DNA of 64,000 nt from Candidatus Stramentimicrobium fermentans (GTDB lineage: Bacteria > Atribacterota > Phoenicimicrobiia > Phoenicimicrobiales > Stramentimicrobiaceae), in NCBI GenBank assembly GCA_012520575.1, contig JAAYOB010000023.1, forward strand, positions 68,403 through 132,402, read 5' to 3'. The position numbers were made by a program, and so were the translations under genes. The notes under the pieces are model-generated. The model searched no databases, had not been told where the DNA came from, and saw nothing but the letters and a program-made list of their open reading frames with translations. Position 1 is the stretch's first letter. Each line of letters opens with the position of its first letter. This document shows, one piece after another, positions 31,993 through 40,718 of this stretch.

Positions 31993-33212
31993 TTCATCAT
32001 CCTCCTGGTTTTAGCAATACTCAATTTTATTAAATCTTCCCTGGTAAGCACCTGTTGTTGATTGGTCTTGGATTCTACCAGTGTTACCCTATCCATGCAA
32101 CCTATGCAGGGGTCAATAGATGCTGTGACAATAGGGATATCGGCTATTTCTTGGCCCTGCAGCATGGGTATCCAGGACATCAGATTGTTATATGTTGGGG
32201 CTCTCGCTCTCCAAACTTCCGGATTCTCTGATTCATTTAATTTTATATAATGGATGGCTTCACCGCGAGGAGCTTCATGTCTGCCCACTCCTTCACCCTT
32301 TGCTTTTTTTAAAACAGCAAGCAGTTTCGCCAGTTTAGGCTCTGAAACAATATCCCCCTCAGGCAAGTTATCTAAACAGTATTCGATAATCTCTACTGAT
32401 TGAGCAACTTCCAATATTCTAACTATAATACGGTCAAAAACATCTCCTTTAACTTCGCCGGTGAAGAAATCCGGTGTTATAGCTTTGATATCCATATCGG
32501 CATAGGCAGAATAAGGTTGGTCCTGTCTGATATCTTTTTTGATTCCCGACGCTCTTGCAGTAGGTCCCACGCTGGCTAAATGTAAAGCCTGCTCATAAGT
32601 CAAAATACCCACATTCTTAGTTCTTATGGCAATACTGGGGTCTTTTAGAAAGACATTTTCTAAAGTCTGATAAGTCTCTTTATAATAATCCAGAGTCTTT
32701 CTGATACGAGGTAAGTGCTCTTCGGTAATATCTCTTCTAACCCCTCCAATCATAAACATGCCATAGTTAATCCGGTTACCGGTAAGCAATTCCAGGAGGT
32801 CCAGCACCTCTTCCCGTACTTTCCAGGAAAGGTATAATACTGAATTAAATCCTAACTCCTCTGCAGCTATTCCGGCCCACAATATATGGGACTGTATTCT
32901 TTCTAATTCAGCAATGATAACTCTGATATATTCCGCCCTGGGCGGCACTTCAATGCCGGCGGCATTTTCTACGGCACGGCAAAAGGCATAGGGATGTGAG
33001 GCAGAACATATACCGCATATTCGCTCAGCCAGATAAATTATCTGGATAATGTTCCTATTTCTGCCCATAAATTCGATGCCTCGATGATTATCGCCGGGGA
33101 CCAGGTCAACCCTTTCAATTCTTTCACCGGTTATCTCAAAATTGAAGGTCATCGGTTCCGCCAATGAGGGATGAATGGGACCAATAGGTATTTTATAGGT
33201 AGTTTTACTCAA
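31989..33212 (-). CDS. mbhL: Membrane-bound [NiFe] hydrogenase large subunit MbhL
   Basis: Catalytic subunit of a group 4 energy-converting hydrogenase, reducing protons with electrons from ferredoxin. Both nickel-binding CXXC pairs are intact: RICGIC at residues 64-69 and DPCIGC at 367-372, so it is a true hydrogenase and not a complex I NuoD. The 32 residues after MDR at the C-terminus are consistent with a cleavable tail for the protease at 29809-30255. 407 residues. TTG start at 33212, supported by GAGGTG. Assembly depends on HypF-C-D-E (14506-19365); hypA and hypB are not in this window. Confidence 0.96.
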   Translation of the reverse strand: MSKTTYKIPIGPIHPSLAEPMTFNFEITGERIERVDLVPGDNHRGIEFMGRNRNIIQIIYLAERICGICSASHPYAFCRAVENAAGIEVPPRAEYIRVIIAELERIQSHILWAGIAAEELGFNSVLYLSWKVREEVLDLLELLTGNRINYGMFMIGGVRRDITEEHLPRIRKTLDYYKETYQTLENVFLKDPSIAIRTKNVGILTYEQALHLASVGPTARASGIKKDIRQDQPYSAYADMDIKAITPDFFTGEVKGDVFDRIIVRILEVAQSVEIIEYCLDNLPEGDIVSEPKLAKLLAVLKKAKGEGVGRHEAPRGEAIHYIKLNESENPEVWRARAPTYNNLMSWIPMLQGQEIADIPIVTASIDPCIGCMDRVTLVESKTNQQQVLTREDLIKLSIAKTRRMMK

Positions 33213-33223
33213 TTGTAATCACC

Positions 33224-33739
33224 TCAGCTTTCCTGTTGAACGAGTTCGTCCAAGCCTTTTTGTTCTTTTCTAAGAGGAAAGACGTCTTTGGGGAAGTCTT
33301 CCGGTAAAAAGATATTACGCATTTCCGGAAGCCCTATAAATTCTACTCCGAACATCTCTTTGATTTCCCTCTCAGTTGTTTGAGCTCCAGGAAGTAAATC
33401 AGTTATACTATCTATAGATGGCTTTTCTCTTTCTAAACTGACTTTTAGGTTGAGTGAAATTTCTTTAAACTTTTCTCCATAAAAAAGGGTAAAGAGATAG
33501 GTCAAATCAATACTTTCCCCAGTATCATTACCAACAATTATGGCGATGTGGGGATAGTGCAGACTCATTAATAATTTTACCGTATCTCTGAATTTCTCTT
33601 TTTTTACTTCTAACCAGATATTATAAAACTCTTCCTCTTTAATTCCCGCTTTTCCAGTTGCGATATGACTATCTAAAATATTGTCTTTTAAATTTTCTTT
33701 TAAAAATGATAATAAATTTTTGGGATTTAAAAACTCCAT
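33224..33739 (-). CDS. mbhK: Membrane-bound hydrogenase subunit MbhK (NuoC-like)
   Basis: 171-residue 30-kDa-type subunit of complex I that packs against the large subunit. SIDLTYLFTLFYGEKF near residue 76 and the conserved C-terminal segment AQTTEREIKEMFGVEFIGLP near 120 with the following FPLRKEQ fit NuoC/HycE-N. Lies between mbhJ (28 bases) and mbhL (11 bases). Confidence 0.92.
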   Translation of the reverse strand: MEFLNPKNLLSFLKENLKDNILDSHIATGKAGIKEEEFYNIWLEVKKEKFRDTVKLLMSLHYPHIAIIVGNDTGESIDLTYLFTLFYGEKFKEISLNLKVSLEREKPSIDSITDLLPGAQTTEREIKEMFGVEFIGLPEMRNIFLPEDFPKDVFPLRKEQKGLDELVQQES

Positions 33740-33767
33740 ATTATCACCTGAGCCCTCTCATTATATT

Positions 33768-34235
33768 TTAAGCATTAACCTCTGCTATTTTCTTTTCAAT
33801 GTCAGCACCAGAGCCTCTTAACCTTTCTAACTTCAACCATGCTTGTAAAACACCGTTTATGATGGCTTCCGGCCTTACCGGGCAACCGGGAACATAGACA
33901 TCCACCGGTATATGTTTGTCTACCGGACCAACTACATTATAGGAATCATAAAACACTCCTCCACTGGTTCCACATGCTCCCACTACGATTACCGCTTTAG
34001 GGTCAGGAGTCTGCTCGTATATCAATTTTAATCTGGGCAGCATTTTCCTATTTACAGGGCCTGTTACCAGTAAAACATCGGCATGCCTGGGAGTTCCCAC
34101 TAACTTGATGCCAAATCTTTCCACATCATATCTAGGTGTCAAGAGAGCTACTATCTCTATATCACACCCATTGCAAGAACCGGTATTTAAATGGAATACC
34201 CATAAGGAACGATCGAAATAGTTATCTAATTTCAT
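33768..34235 (-). CDS. mbhJ: Membrane-bound hydrogenase small subunit MbhJ (NuoB-like)
   Basis: Carries the proximal [4Fe-4S] cluster next to the [NiFe] site. Four ligands are seen: NTGSCNGCDIEIVALLTPRY near residues 17-36, VVGACGTSGG near 100, and VPGCPVRPEAIINGV near 133. 155 residues, usual for group 4 small subunits. Starts five bases before the mbhI stop region, tightly spaced in the operon. Confidence 0.95.
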   Translation of the reverse strand: MKLDNYFDRSLWVFHLNTGSCNGCDIEIVALLTPRYDVERFGIKLVGTPRHADVLLVTGPVNRKMLPRLKLIYEQTPDPKAVIVVGACGTSGGVFYDSYNVVGPVDKHIPVDVYVPGCPVRPEAIINGVLQAWLKLERLRGSGADIEKKIAEVNA

Positions 34236-34239
34236 TATA

Positions 34240-34581
34240 CTAACTCACCCCAACTATAATAAAGATAATAGCCATTATTAAGATAATCCAGCCGCTGTAA
34301 TCGTTAATGCTTCCGGTATGCATCTTGACCAGAGGCTCATAATAATTTTTTAAAGCCTCGGTAAATCCCCAGTAGATATGGCTTGCTCCAACATGAGAAT
34401 CTTCTTTACTTATTTCCGGGTTACCGGAAAGAAAGGGTTTAGTCTGGTTGGTACCTTTCTTATATTTCTCTTCACCTTCATTCCGTAAATAGATAACCCC
34501 TGCTCCGATTATCAGTACGGCTATGAACCATATTAGTGCATTCCAGTGACCACTCCCTGTTTCCAATAAGCCAATATTCAT
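34240..34581 (-). CDS. mbhI: Membrane-bound hydrogenase subunit MbhI
   Basis: 113 residues with two membrane helices (about residues 14-31 and 95-112) and a middle loop with KPFLSGNPEISKEDSHVGAS and HIYWGFTEALKNYYEPL. MbhI links the antiporter module with the hydrogenase module in Pyrococcus. Assignment rests on position between mbhH and mbhJ and on the FLSGN loop. Confidence 0.85.
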   Translation of the reverse strand: MNIGLLETGSGHWNALIWFIAVLIIGAGVIYLRNEGEEKYKKGTNQTKPFLSGNPEISKEDSHVGASHIYWGFTEALKNYYEPLVKMHTGSINDYSGWIILIMAIIFIIVGVS

Positions 34582-34582
34582 A

Positions 34583-36151
34583 TTACATTCCTCCTAAAAT
34601 TGTTGAGGTGTAGTGAGATTGATTAATTAAAGCCATCACAGCAGGATGCACAATATATTTAACAATGAGATTGGGGAATAGTCCAAAAAAGATAATGATG
34701 ATGCTTAAAACCGCCATAGCGAACACCATACTCTTAGGTACTTCCTGTACTGACTTATACTGCTCCAGCTGCGGTCCTAAAAATGCACTATGGAATATTT
34801 TTACAAAAGAAGCCAGAGTTAAAATACTGACCAGCATGGCAATAATGGCCAGCAGCGGATTGAACTGATAGACCGATTCATAGATAATCAATTTGGAGGC
34901 AAACCCATTGAATGGCGGAATCCCGGCTATAGCTGCTGCTCCAATAATATAAAATAAAGTAGTATAAGACATATTATGAGCTAATCCGCCCATTTTATTC
35001 AAATCTCTGGTCCCGGTCCTATAAAATAAAGCACCTGCTGTTAAAAACAAGAGCCCCTTATACAAGGCATTATTAATAATATGAAAGATTCCGCCCTCCA
35101 TTGCTTTTATCCCATAGCTTGCTAATGCTGCCGGATTGGCTAAAACTGCTAGCCCTACTCCCACTCCTAAAAGCATATACCCGGTCTGAGAAATAGAGTG
35201 ATAGGCCATCAGGCGCTTAATATCCTTCTGTATAACGGCCATGGTAACACCGATAAACATGGAGAGGACTCCTAAAATAATAAGAATCCAACCCACGGTT
35301 ACCGTGTTTAAAGTAACATTATAGAGCGAAAAGATAATCCTAAAAAGTGCATATAGACTGGCTTGGCTGGTGGCAACTAAAACCACAGTAATTGCTGATG
35401 GTGCTTCAGAATAGGCATCAGGAGTCCACATATGCATGGGTACCGCCCCGGATTTCATAGCCAACATGGTAAGAAAAAGTATCAAGGCCATCTTATCCAA
35501 TTTAGTAAATTGCATAAAACTCGCAATGGCCGCCATGTTTAAAGTGCCGTATTGTCCATAGAACAACCCGATAGCAAATAATACCATCAGCGCAGAAATA
35601 GAGCTGATTACCATATATTTGATGGCTGCCTCTGCCGGCTCTCCATTGAAAGTACTGCGAAAACTAATCAGGGCAACCGAGGAAATAGAAGAAATTTCAA
35701 AAAAAACAAAGAAGTTAAATATGTCACCGGTTAATTCCATTCCAAACATACTGGTAGCCAAAAGAAGAAGGAGAGTATAATATTTATCCACTCCGCTATA
35801 ATCTTCCATATAAGAGATAGAGTAAACAGCAGCCAAAAAAGAAATTACGGCTGTTATTAAAGCCATAAATATTCCCATAGCATCTATCTGGAAAATGATA
35901 CGGATGGGAAAAGTATATCCGGATGGCAATGCCAGTCCCGCCTCACCTCCCCCAAAGACATAGACAATGGTACCATTGGTGAGAATCTGTCCGGCCATAA
36001 GAAGGGTTAAGAGCAGAGTTACTCCAAATACAGCAGAAACAAACCAGCTAATCTTCTTGTAATTAAACCGACCCAATATTGGTGTGACAAAAGCCGCTAA
36101 CAGGGGTAGGGCAATTACCAGAGCAGGTGCATGCATCAAAATCCCATTCAT
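34583..36151 (-). CDS. mbhH: Antiporter subunit MbhH (MrpD/NuoN-like)
   Basis: Large ion-translocating subunit, 522 residues and about 14 helices. Complex I/Mrp signature parts: the Glu-containing LLLLATSMFGMELTGDIFNF near 130, MKSGAVPMHMWTPDAYSEAP with its key Lys near 225, and DIKRLMAYHSISQTGYMLLG near 310. It would pump Na+ or H+ during proton reduction. Overlaps mbhG by four bases. Confidence 0.95.
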   Translation of the reverse strand: MNGILMHAPALVIALPLLAAFVTPILGRFNYKKISWFVSAVFGVTLLLTLLMAGQILTNGTIVYVFGGGEAGLALPSGYTFPIRIIFQIDAMGIFMALITAVISFLAAVYSISYMEDYSGVDKYYTLLLLLATSMFGMELTGDIFNFFVFFEISSISSVALISFRSTFNGEPAEAAIKYMVISSISALMVLFAIGLFYGQYGTLNMAAIASFMQFTKLDKMALILFLTMLAMKSGAVPMHMWTPDAYSEAPSAITVVLVATSQASLYALFRIIFSLYNVTLNTVTVGWILIILGVLSMFIGVTMAVIQKDIKRLMAYHSISQTGYMLLGVGVGLAVLANPAALASYGIKAMEGGIFHIINNALYKGLLFLTAGALFYRTGTRDLNKMGGLAHNMSYTTLFYIIGAAAIAGIPPFNGFASKLIIYESVYQFNPLLAIIAMLVSILTLASFVKIFHSAFLGPQLEQYKSVQEVPKSMVFAMAVLSIIIIFFGLFPNLIVKYIVHPAVMALINQSHYTSTILGGM

Positions 36152-36495
36152 CCTCTTAACCTCCTTATCTCATCTGTTTCTATGGTGCCATATTGTTTAT
36201 AAAGAATCATGGCGATAGATAGAACCAGAGCTGTAGTTGCTACACCGATTACGATGCTGGTCAGGCATAGCGCTTGTGGTGTGGGTAGTACCATTTTGAC
36301 CCCCTCCGGCGCCATAGTATAAATAGGGGCCACCCCGCCCTTGCGATATCCTAAGGTAATCAGAAATAAATTGACACCGCCTTCAAGTAAAGTTAAGCCT
36401 ATAGCAATTTTAATTAAATTCTTTTTAAACATTAGGGAATACATCCCTAATGCAATTAGCATAATCACAGCAACAAAGGGGAAATTTCCTATCAT
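36148..36495 (-). CDS. mbhG: Antiporter subunit MbhG (MrpC/NuoK-like)
   Basis: 115 residues, three helices, with GLTLLEGGVNLFLITLGY near residue 33 carrying the conserved membrane Glu of NuoK/MrpC, and LPTPQALCLTSIVIGVATTA near 70. One base separates it from mbhF; it overlaps mbhH by four. Confidence 0.94.
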   Translation of the reverse strand: MIGNFPFVAVIMLIALGMYSLMFKKNLIKIAIGLTLLEGGVNLFLITLGYRKGGVAPIYTMAPEGVKMVLPTPQALCLTSIVIGVATTALVLSIAMILYKQYGTIETDEIRRLRG

Positions 36496-36496
36496 A

Positions 36497-36976
36497 TTAT
36501 GATTTCTCCTTATTCTGTATAATTTCAGCGGCAGCTGACATAGTCAAAACTATCACTCCTAATGCTGCTAAAACCTCTAAACCAACAGCAATATTCATCA
36601 AGGCTATAGTACCGCTTGTATTTAAATCACCCGGGTTCACTCCGATAACAGTCGGAGAGCCGAATAAACCTCCGCTGTTAGCTACAATATTGTAAAAATA
36701 AGTTGCACTTATTCCTAAAAAGCCAAACGAACCAAAAAGGATCAGACCGGTACTCTCTATCACAGAAAGTAAGTCTTTCGCTATATATTGTTGTATCACC
36801 TCGGTACCGTAGGTAACCAACAACAAGGCAAAGGCAGAGGCGACGATTGCTCCGCCTTGGAATCCTCCTCCTGGTGAGAGATGACCATGGGCAATAACAT
36901 AAAACCCAAAGACAACTATAAAACCAAAAATTATATTCGTCATAGTCCTTACAATGCGTGACATTTCACCTATCAT
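36497..36976 (-). CDS. mbhF: Antiporter subunit MbhF (MrpB-like)
   Basis: 159 residues with four helices. FVIAHGHLSPGGGFQGGAIV is recognisable in FYVIAHGHLSPGGGFQGG near residues 24-41, the MrpB/DUF4040-partner signature. Overlaps mbhE by four bases. Confidence 0.93.
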   Translation of the reverse strand: MIGEMSRIVRTMTNIIFGFIVVFGFYVIAHGHLSPGGGFQGGAIVASAFALLLVTYGTEVIQQYIAKDLLSVIESTGLILFGSFGFLGISATYFYNIVANSGGLFGSPTVIGVNPGDLNTSGTIALMNIAVGLEVLAALGVIVLTMSAAAEIIQNKEKS

Positions 36977-37239
36977 TTTGCCACCTCCCTGAACAATGCT
37001 ACAATACCTATAACAGCGGTGAACAATACCGTCCCTTCGCCCAAGGTATCGAAACCTCGATAATCAAAAACTATGGAAGTTACTACATTATTTGATGACG
37101 CTTGCACCTGAGCATTTTCTATAAAATAATCATCCATTTCACTCCTTGCAGGTTCTCCGAAGGGTCTCATATCAATGGCAGCCATAAACATAAAAGCTGC
37201 AAAAAATATGAAAGCAAGAATAAAAATTGGTTTTTTCAT
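36973..37239 (-). CDS. mbhE: Antiporter subunit MbhE
   Basis: 88 residues with an N-terminal helix (about 5-21), a polar loop holding ENAQVQASSNNVVTSIVFDY, then RGFDTLGEGTVLFTAVIGIV, a conserved segment of the MrpA C-terminal/MbhE type. Position between mbhD and mbhF fits. Ribosome binding site GTGAGGAG. Confidence 0.88.
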   Translation of the reverse strand: MKKPIFILAFIFFAAFMFMAAIDMRPFGEPARSEMDDYFIENAQVQASSNNVVTSIVFDYRGFDTLGEGTVLFTAVIGIVALFREVAK

Positions 37240-37249
37240 TTTTCACTCC

Positions 37250-37492
37250 TCACCTTCTAGTTGCCCTAACCGCAAAAATATAAATTGCCGTAGATAATGC
37301 AGCACCAATCGCTGCTTCTGCTATAGCTACATCCGGTGCATGCAGGAGATAGTACTCTAGAGCTAGAAGTAGACTGGCAGCTGCCAGAGCAATAACCGAG
37401 GACATTAAATCACGCAAGGTAACTGCCAGAAATGCCGCTATCACCAAGGTAACCAATACTGCAATATGAGCAAAACTAACTAATGGGCTCAT
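37250..37492 (-). CDS. mbhD: Antiporter subunit MbhD (DUF4040)
   Basis: 80 residues, three helices; LRDLMSSVIALAAASLLLAL near residue 26 and DVAIAEAAIGAALSTAIYI near 54 are typical of the DUF4040 part of MrpA. Overlaps mbhC by four bases. Confidence 0.92.
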   Translation of the reverse strand: MSPLVSFAHIAVLVTLVIAAFLAVTLRDLMSSVIALAAASLLLALEYYLLHAPDVAIAEAAIGAALSTAIYIFAVRATRR

Positions 37493-37854
37493 TTTAAATC
37501 AGCCTCCTCTAATTCGTCTATTACTGCCGGTTTAGGCATAACCCCGCTGCGGTGTGCAGCCCGGGCAATAGCATGAGCACCGGTAGGGTTGGTAATCAGC
37601 AAGCAGATTAAGGCTACAGTAGTGTGCAGCGCCATAACTAAAAATTTTGAATCACCGCTGGCTTTCCAGAAATAAAAAGCGAAAATAATCACAGACATTG
37701 AAGTAAATATAGAGCCAAAAGTAGTGCATTTAGTGGTAGCATGCATTCTGGTATAAACATCAGGAAATTTTAAGAGGCCAACAGAACCTAATCCGTTGAA
37801 AAATATCCCTATTAGTAAAAATACGAATATAATTATAGTTAAAATGATTATCAT
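37489..37854 (-). CDS. mbhC: Antiporter subunit MbhC (MrpG-like)
   Basis: 121 residues, three helices. GSVGLLKFPDVYTRMHATTK at residues 23-42 is the MrpG/PhaG signature, and LLITNPTGAHAIARAAHRSG near 84 follows. Overlaps mbhB and mbhD by four bases each, showing tight coupling. Confidence 0.95.
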   Translation of the reverse strand: MIIILTIIIFVFLLIGIFFNGLGSVGLLKFPDVYTRMHATTKCTTFGSIFTSMSVIIFAFYFWKASGDSKFLVMALHTTVALICLLITNPTGAHAIARAAHRSGVMPKPAVIDELEEADLK

Positions 37855-38165
37855 TTATCTTTTGCCCTCCTCTCGATGAATTTAGCAATATAGAGAGTAG
37901 TAATATATGATAATAAGGCGTAGACTATTGCTACATCAATATAGATTATTTCTTCAAAGGCTGCGCCAAATAATATCATAGCTGCTACAACATAAGTATT
38001 AATGGTATCTAAGGCTATCACTTTATCAGGAATGGTTGGTCCGACAATTAAACGAAATAACGGTAATATAATGAAGGCAGCAATCAGTGCACCGGTGAAT
38101 AAAAAGAAGCTCATTAATTGAGTCATTCTGCTATCCTCCTCGCCCATGCGCAAAAAGTACCGCAA
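37851..38165 (-). CDS. mbhB: Antiporter subunit MbhB (MrpF-like)
   Basis: 104 residues, three helices. LFRLIVGPTIPDKVIALDTI near residues 35-54 is the MrpF signature (RGPT..DRVVALD type). Starts 43 bases inside the end of mbhA if the first possible start is used; a later Met (M14 or M17) would shorten the overlap. Confidence 0.93.
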   Translation of the reverse strand: MRYFLRMGEEDSRMTQLMSFFLFTGALIAAFIILPLFRLIVGPTIPDKVIALDTINTYVVAAMILFGAAFEEIIYIDVAIVYALLSYITTLYIAKFIERRAKDK

Positions 38166-38632
38166 ATATCTTCTACAGAAGGGTTCAAATTAGTAACGTT
38201 AATCCAGTGAATATAAAGGTCATTATTATTTCCATCTATATCTACACTTAATGTTCCGGGAGTAAGGGTAATTGAGTTTGCCAATAGGGTTATAGCGGCA
38301 TCGCTCTCTAATTGTGGAGATATTTTTACTATTCCCGGGTTAATCTTACCGGTAATAACCCGGTAGGCAACATCAAGATTTGCTGTGACCAAGGCGGGCA
38401 AGAATACCGCAATTAAATAATACAAAAAAAGGGCCCATCTCACCGGATTTAAAAGACGGTAATCCTTTTTTTGAAATAATACCCTGCTGGCTAAAGCAGA
38501 AGCAATTAGGGCAACAATTATACCGGTGAACACCTCGCACTTACTCCACAGGGCTAATATTTCTCCTGAGCTGGCAGCTATGAATAAATAAGCAAGGAAG
38601 GTCAAAAAAAACGTGGCCAAAAAAGGAATCAT
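38123..38632 (-). CDS. mbhA: Antiporter subunit MbhA (MrpE-like)
   Basis: First gene of the 14-gene mbh operon. 169 residues with two or three N-terminal helices and a C-terminal cytoplasmic domain of MrpE type: ALFLYYLIAVFLPALVTANL near residue 72, and LANSITLTPGTLSVDIDGNN near 115. Good ribosome binding site GTGAGGTGA before ATG 38632. The whole series A to N follows the Pyrococcus furiosus order. Confidence 0.93.
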   Translation of the reverse strand: MIPFLATFFLTFLAYLFIAASSGEILALWSKCEVFTGIIVALIASALASRVLFQKKDYRLLNPVRWALFLYYLIAVFLPALVTANLDVAYRVITGKINPGIVKISPQLESDAAITLLANSITLTPGTLSVDIDGNNNDLYIHWINVTNLNPSVEDICGTFCAWARRIAE

Positions 38633-38920
38633 TATATCACCTCACTATAGGTCTCAATTTATTATTTTAACGACATGCCTATCTATGTCTAAGGGGGGTA
38701 CGTATTTTTATAGTATTCAGGTAATATACTTCTCATTTAATCAAACAAAATACAAGTAGTAGTGTAACACATTTTTACTATATCTTGCAATTCTTTTAGT
38801 AAATATTTCCTATTATTTTCTAAAATTTCTTATCGTTTTTTCAATAACTGTAAGAACGGAAACTGTTTTAAAATTGCCCAAAAAACAGATAAATCTTATT
38901 TAGTATTCTTTATAATAAAT
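38633..38920. promoter_or_regulatory. Upstream region of the mbh operon
   Basis: 288 AT-rich bases before mbhA with no gene. A promoter must lie here, but no -35/-10 pair at standard spacing stands out. No TTGTGA-N6-TCACAA Rex site was found in it; a short GTGTTACAC palindrome lies near 38762. Confidence 0.45.
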
Positions 38921-38945
38921 TAAAAGAGGGTATTCTGATATACCC
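38921..38945 (-). terminator. Terminator downstream of tRNA-Leu(GAG)
   Basis: On the minus strand, GGGTAT (complement of 38940-38945) pairs with ATACCC (complement of 38928-38933) across a six-base loop and is followed by TCTTTTAATTT. It lies about 65 bases after the tRNA 3' end. Confidence 0.6.
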
Positions 38946-39009
38946 CCTAGCTACTTACAATATTAATTTTGTTCAATCCCGATTATTTTTTTAAAACAAA
39001 GTTTTGCAA

Positions 39010-39096
39010 TGGTGCCGGGAGGGGGATTTGAACCCCCACAAGCATACGCTCACCAGCCCCTCAAGCTGGCGCGTCTACCTATTCCGCCATCCCGGC
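39010..39096 (-). tRNA. tRNA-Leu (anticodon GAG)
   Basis: Class II tRNA with long variable arm. Acceptor GCCGGGA/TCCCGGC, anticodon stem CCAGC/GCTGG with loop TTGAGGG giving GAG, variable arm TGAGCGTATGCTTG, T-arm GGGGGTTCAAATCCCCC, discriminator A and CCA encoded. Confidence 0.95.
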
Positions 39097-39265
39097 AACA
39101 TAAAGGAGTTTTTAGTTTACAACTGTTTGGCAGTTTGCCCAATTTACGAATTTTTATTTTTAAAATCTTTGATTAATAACTATCTTTATCTATTACATCT
39201 GCACTCTGTTCTTCCAGGTTTTAGACCGAAAACCAATAACCCAAGCTAACGTTTATTCCCACAAC

Positions 39266-40309
39266 TTATATCAATTGTACAAGTTTTTTATTTTCAATCT
39301 TACCAGGAATCCGGCCTCTTTTTGCGATAGGCTTGCCCTTTACCTCTTTAATATCCAGAGTCATATCGATAGGCGAGGAGTCGCTGATATAACTTCCTAC
39401 CCCAAAAGCATCAACGGCTTCTTTACTTAGCAAGGCGATTCTCTCAGGCGTCACTCCTCCAGAAACAAAAATTTTAACCTTAGAATGTCCGGCCTGGTCT
39501 AAACGTGCGCGCACTTCTTTCACCAGATCGGGAGAAACTCCCCCCCTTTCACTGGGAGTATCCAACCGAACTCCCAATAGATCTTTTCCCAGAGCATCTG
39601 CCACTCTAATAGACTCTTCCGCCTCATCTTTAAAGGTATCTATTAAAATCACCCGAGGTATATCCGGGGCAAAACACTTATGGTATGCTTCGGCAGCTTT
39701 CACAGTATCCCCGATGATGATAATTACAGTATGGGGAATAGTTCCTTGAGGTTCCTGCCCCATTAGCTTAGCCCCCAAAACACAGCTCGCTCCATCCACT
39801 CCCCCGATAAGAGCAGCCCTTTCCATAACAGGCGCCACAGCGGGATGAATGTGTCGGGAACCAAAGCAGAATATCTGTTTGCCTTGAGCCACTTCAACGC
39901 ATTCCCGTGCTGCCGTCGCCCAGGCTGAACTGCTGGCTAATATACCAAGAATAATTGTTTCATATACTCCAAATTCATTGTAGGCACCTTGAATTCTCAT
40001 AACGGTCTCTTTAGTTTGGAAGGATTCGCCCTCCGGTATGGACCAGAGTTTAATCTTTTTATCTTTGAGTAGATTATAGACTTCTTGTGAACCTGCAAAA
40101 ATTCCCGCCCGCCGGGAAAATATTTCTGCGGTAACTTCGGTATTAGCTAATCCCAAAAAATTAAGGACCTCTAAGGCCCTAATAAAATATATGTCTGTTG
40201 TCAAGCCTTTTTTAATCTCATCATGATTAGCGGAAAAAAATTCTCGTCCAGGGTCAACCCGATAGTTTCTTACTTGGTCAGTGGTATACATTTTTTTGTT
40301 TAATACCAT
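39266..40309 (-). CDS. pncB: Nicotinate phosphoribosyltransferase
   Basis: Converts nicotinate and PRPP to nicotinate mononucleotide in NAD salvage. The 347-residue protein has the short bacterial/archaeal architecture: N-terminal YFIRALEVLNFLG near residue 41, FCFGSRHIHPAVAPVMERAA near 147, GTIPHTVIIIIGD near 189, LGVRLDTPSERGGVSPDL near 243, and KIFVSGGVTPERIALL near 275 for phosphate binding. ATG 40309 with AAGGAAAC upstream. Follows secG by 16 bases. It belongs to the secG-tpiA direction and may share a transcript with secG. Confidence 0.92.
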   Translation of the reverse strand: MVLNKKMYTTDQVRNYRVDPGREFFSANHDEIKKGLTTDIYFIRALEVLNFLGLANTEVTAEIFSRRAGIFAGSQEVYNLLKDKKIKLWSIPEGESFQTKETVMRIQGAYNEFGVYETIILGILASSSAWATAARECVEVAQGKQIFCFGSRHIHPAVAPVMERAALIGGVDGASCVLGAKLMGQEPQGTIPHTVIIIIGDTVKAAEAYHKCFAPDIPRVILIDTFKDEAEESIRVADALGKDLLGVRLDTPSERGGVSPDLVKEVRARLDQAGHSKVKIFVSGGVTPERIALLSKEAVDAFGVGSYISDSSPIDMTLDIKEVKGKPIAKRGRIPGKIENKKLVQLI

Positions 40310-40325
40310 TTGTTTCCTTATTTTT

Positions 40326-40550
40326 TTACTTAAAAATGCTAATCATAACAGAAGAAATTATAAACAGAACTGCTATACCTGTGGTCAATCTGAGTAAGAG
40401 TACTTCTTTGCCTTTTTTCCCTTTATGGTCAGCAAGAGTACCTCCCCCGAAGATGCCTCCACCGGCACTTTCTTTTCTATTTTGAAACAGCACTGCGCCA
40501 ATAAGTAATATACTTATAATAATCTGAAACAACATAAGCCATGTAGGCAT
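40326..40550 (-). CDS. secG: Preprotein translocase subunit SecG
   Basis: Small accessory subunit of the SecYEG channel in the inner membrane. 74 residues, two helices (about 4-20 and 50-70) with the typical glycine-rich loop AGGGIFGGGTLADHKGKKGK between them. AAAGGAG ribosome binding site before ATG 40550. Downstream of tpiA, a frequent gene order in bacteria. Confidence 0.94.
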   Translation of the reverse strand: MPTWLMLFQIIISILLIGAVLFQNRKESAGGGIFGGGTLADHKGKKGKEVLLLRLTTGIAVLFIISSVMISIFK

Positions 40551-40718
40551 CGTTAATAATCTCCTTTTATAGTACTTTTTACCTGGAAAACTGTAAGTAA
40601 TTCTTTAAAATGAATCATTCTAGTCAATATACTTATGAATAATAACATATTTACCCTATTGCTTCAAGGTGTTTACTATATTTATATTATTAAAATTGAT
40701 TTTCTTTTCTGTTGGTTT

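Noticed and set aside
31989-33212. MbhL as a complex I NuoD or Mbs/Mbx-type non-hydrogenase subunit
   Set aside because: Both CXXC pairs for nickel binding are intact and a maturation protease and Hyp genes are nearby.
39004-39249. Plus-strand ORF overlapping tRNA-Leu
   Set aside because: It is the complement of the tRNA gene plus AT-rich spacer, with no ribosome binding site or recognisable protein features.
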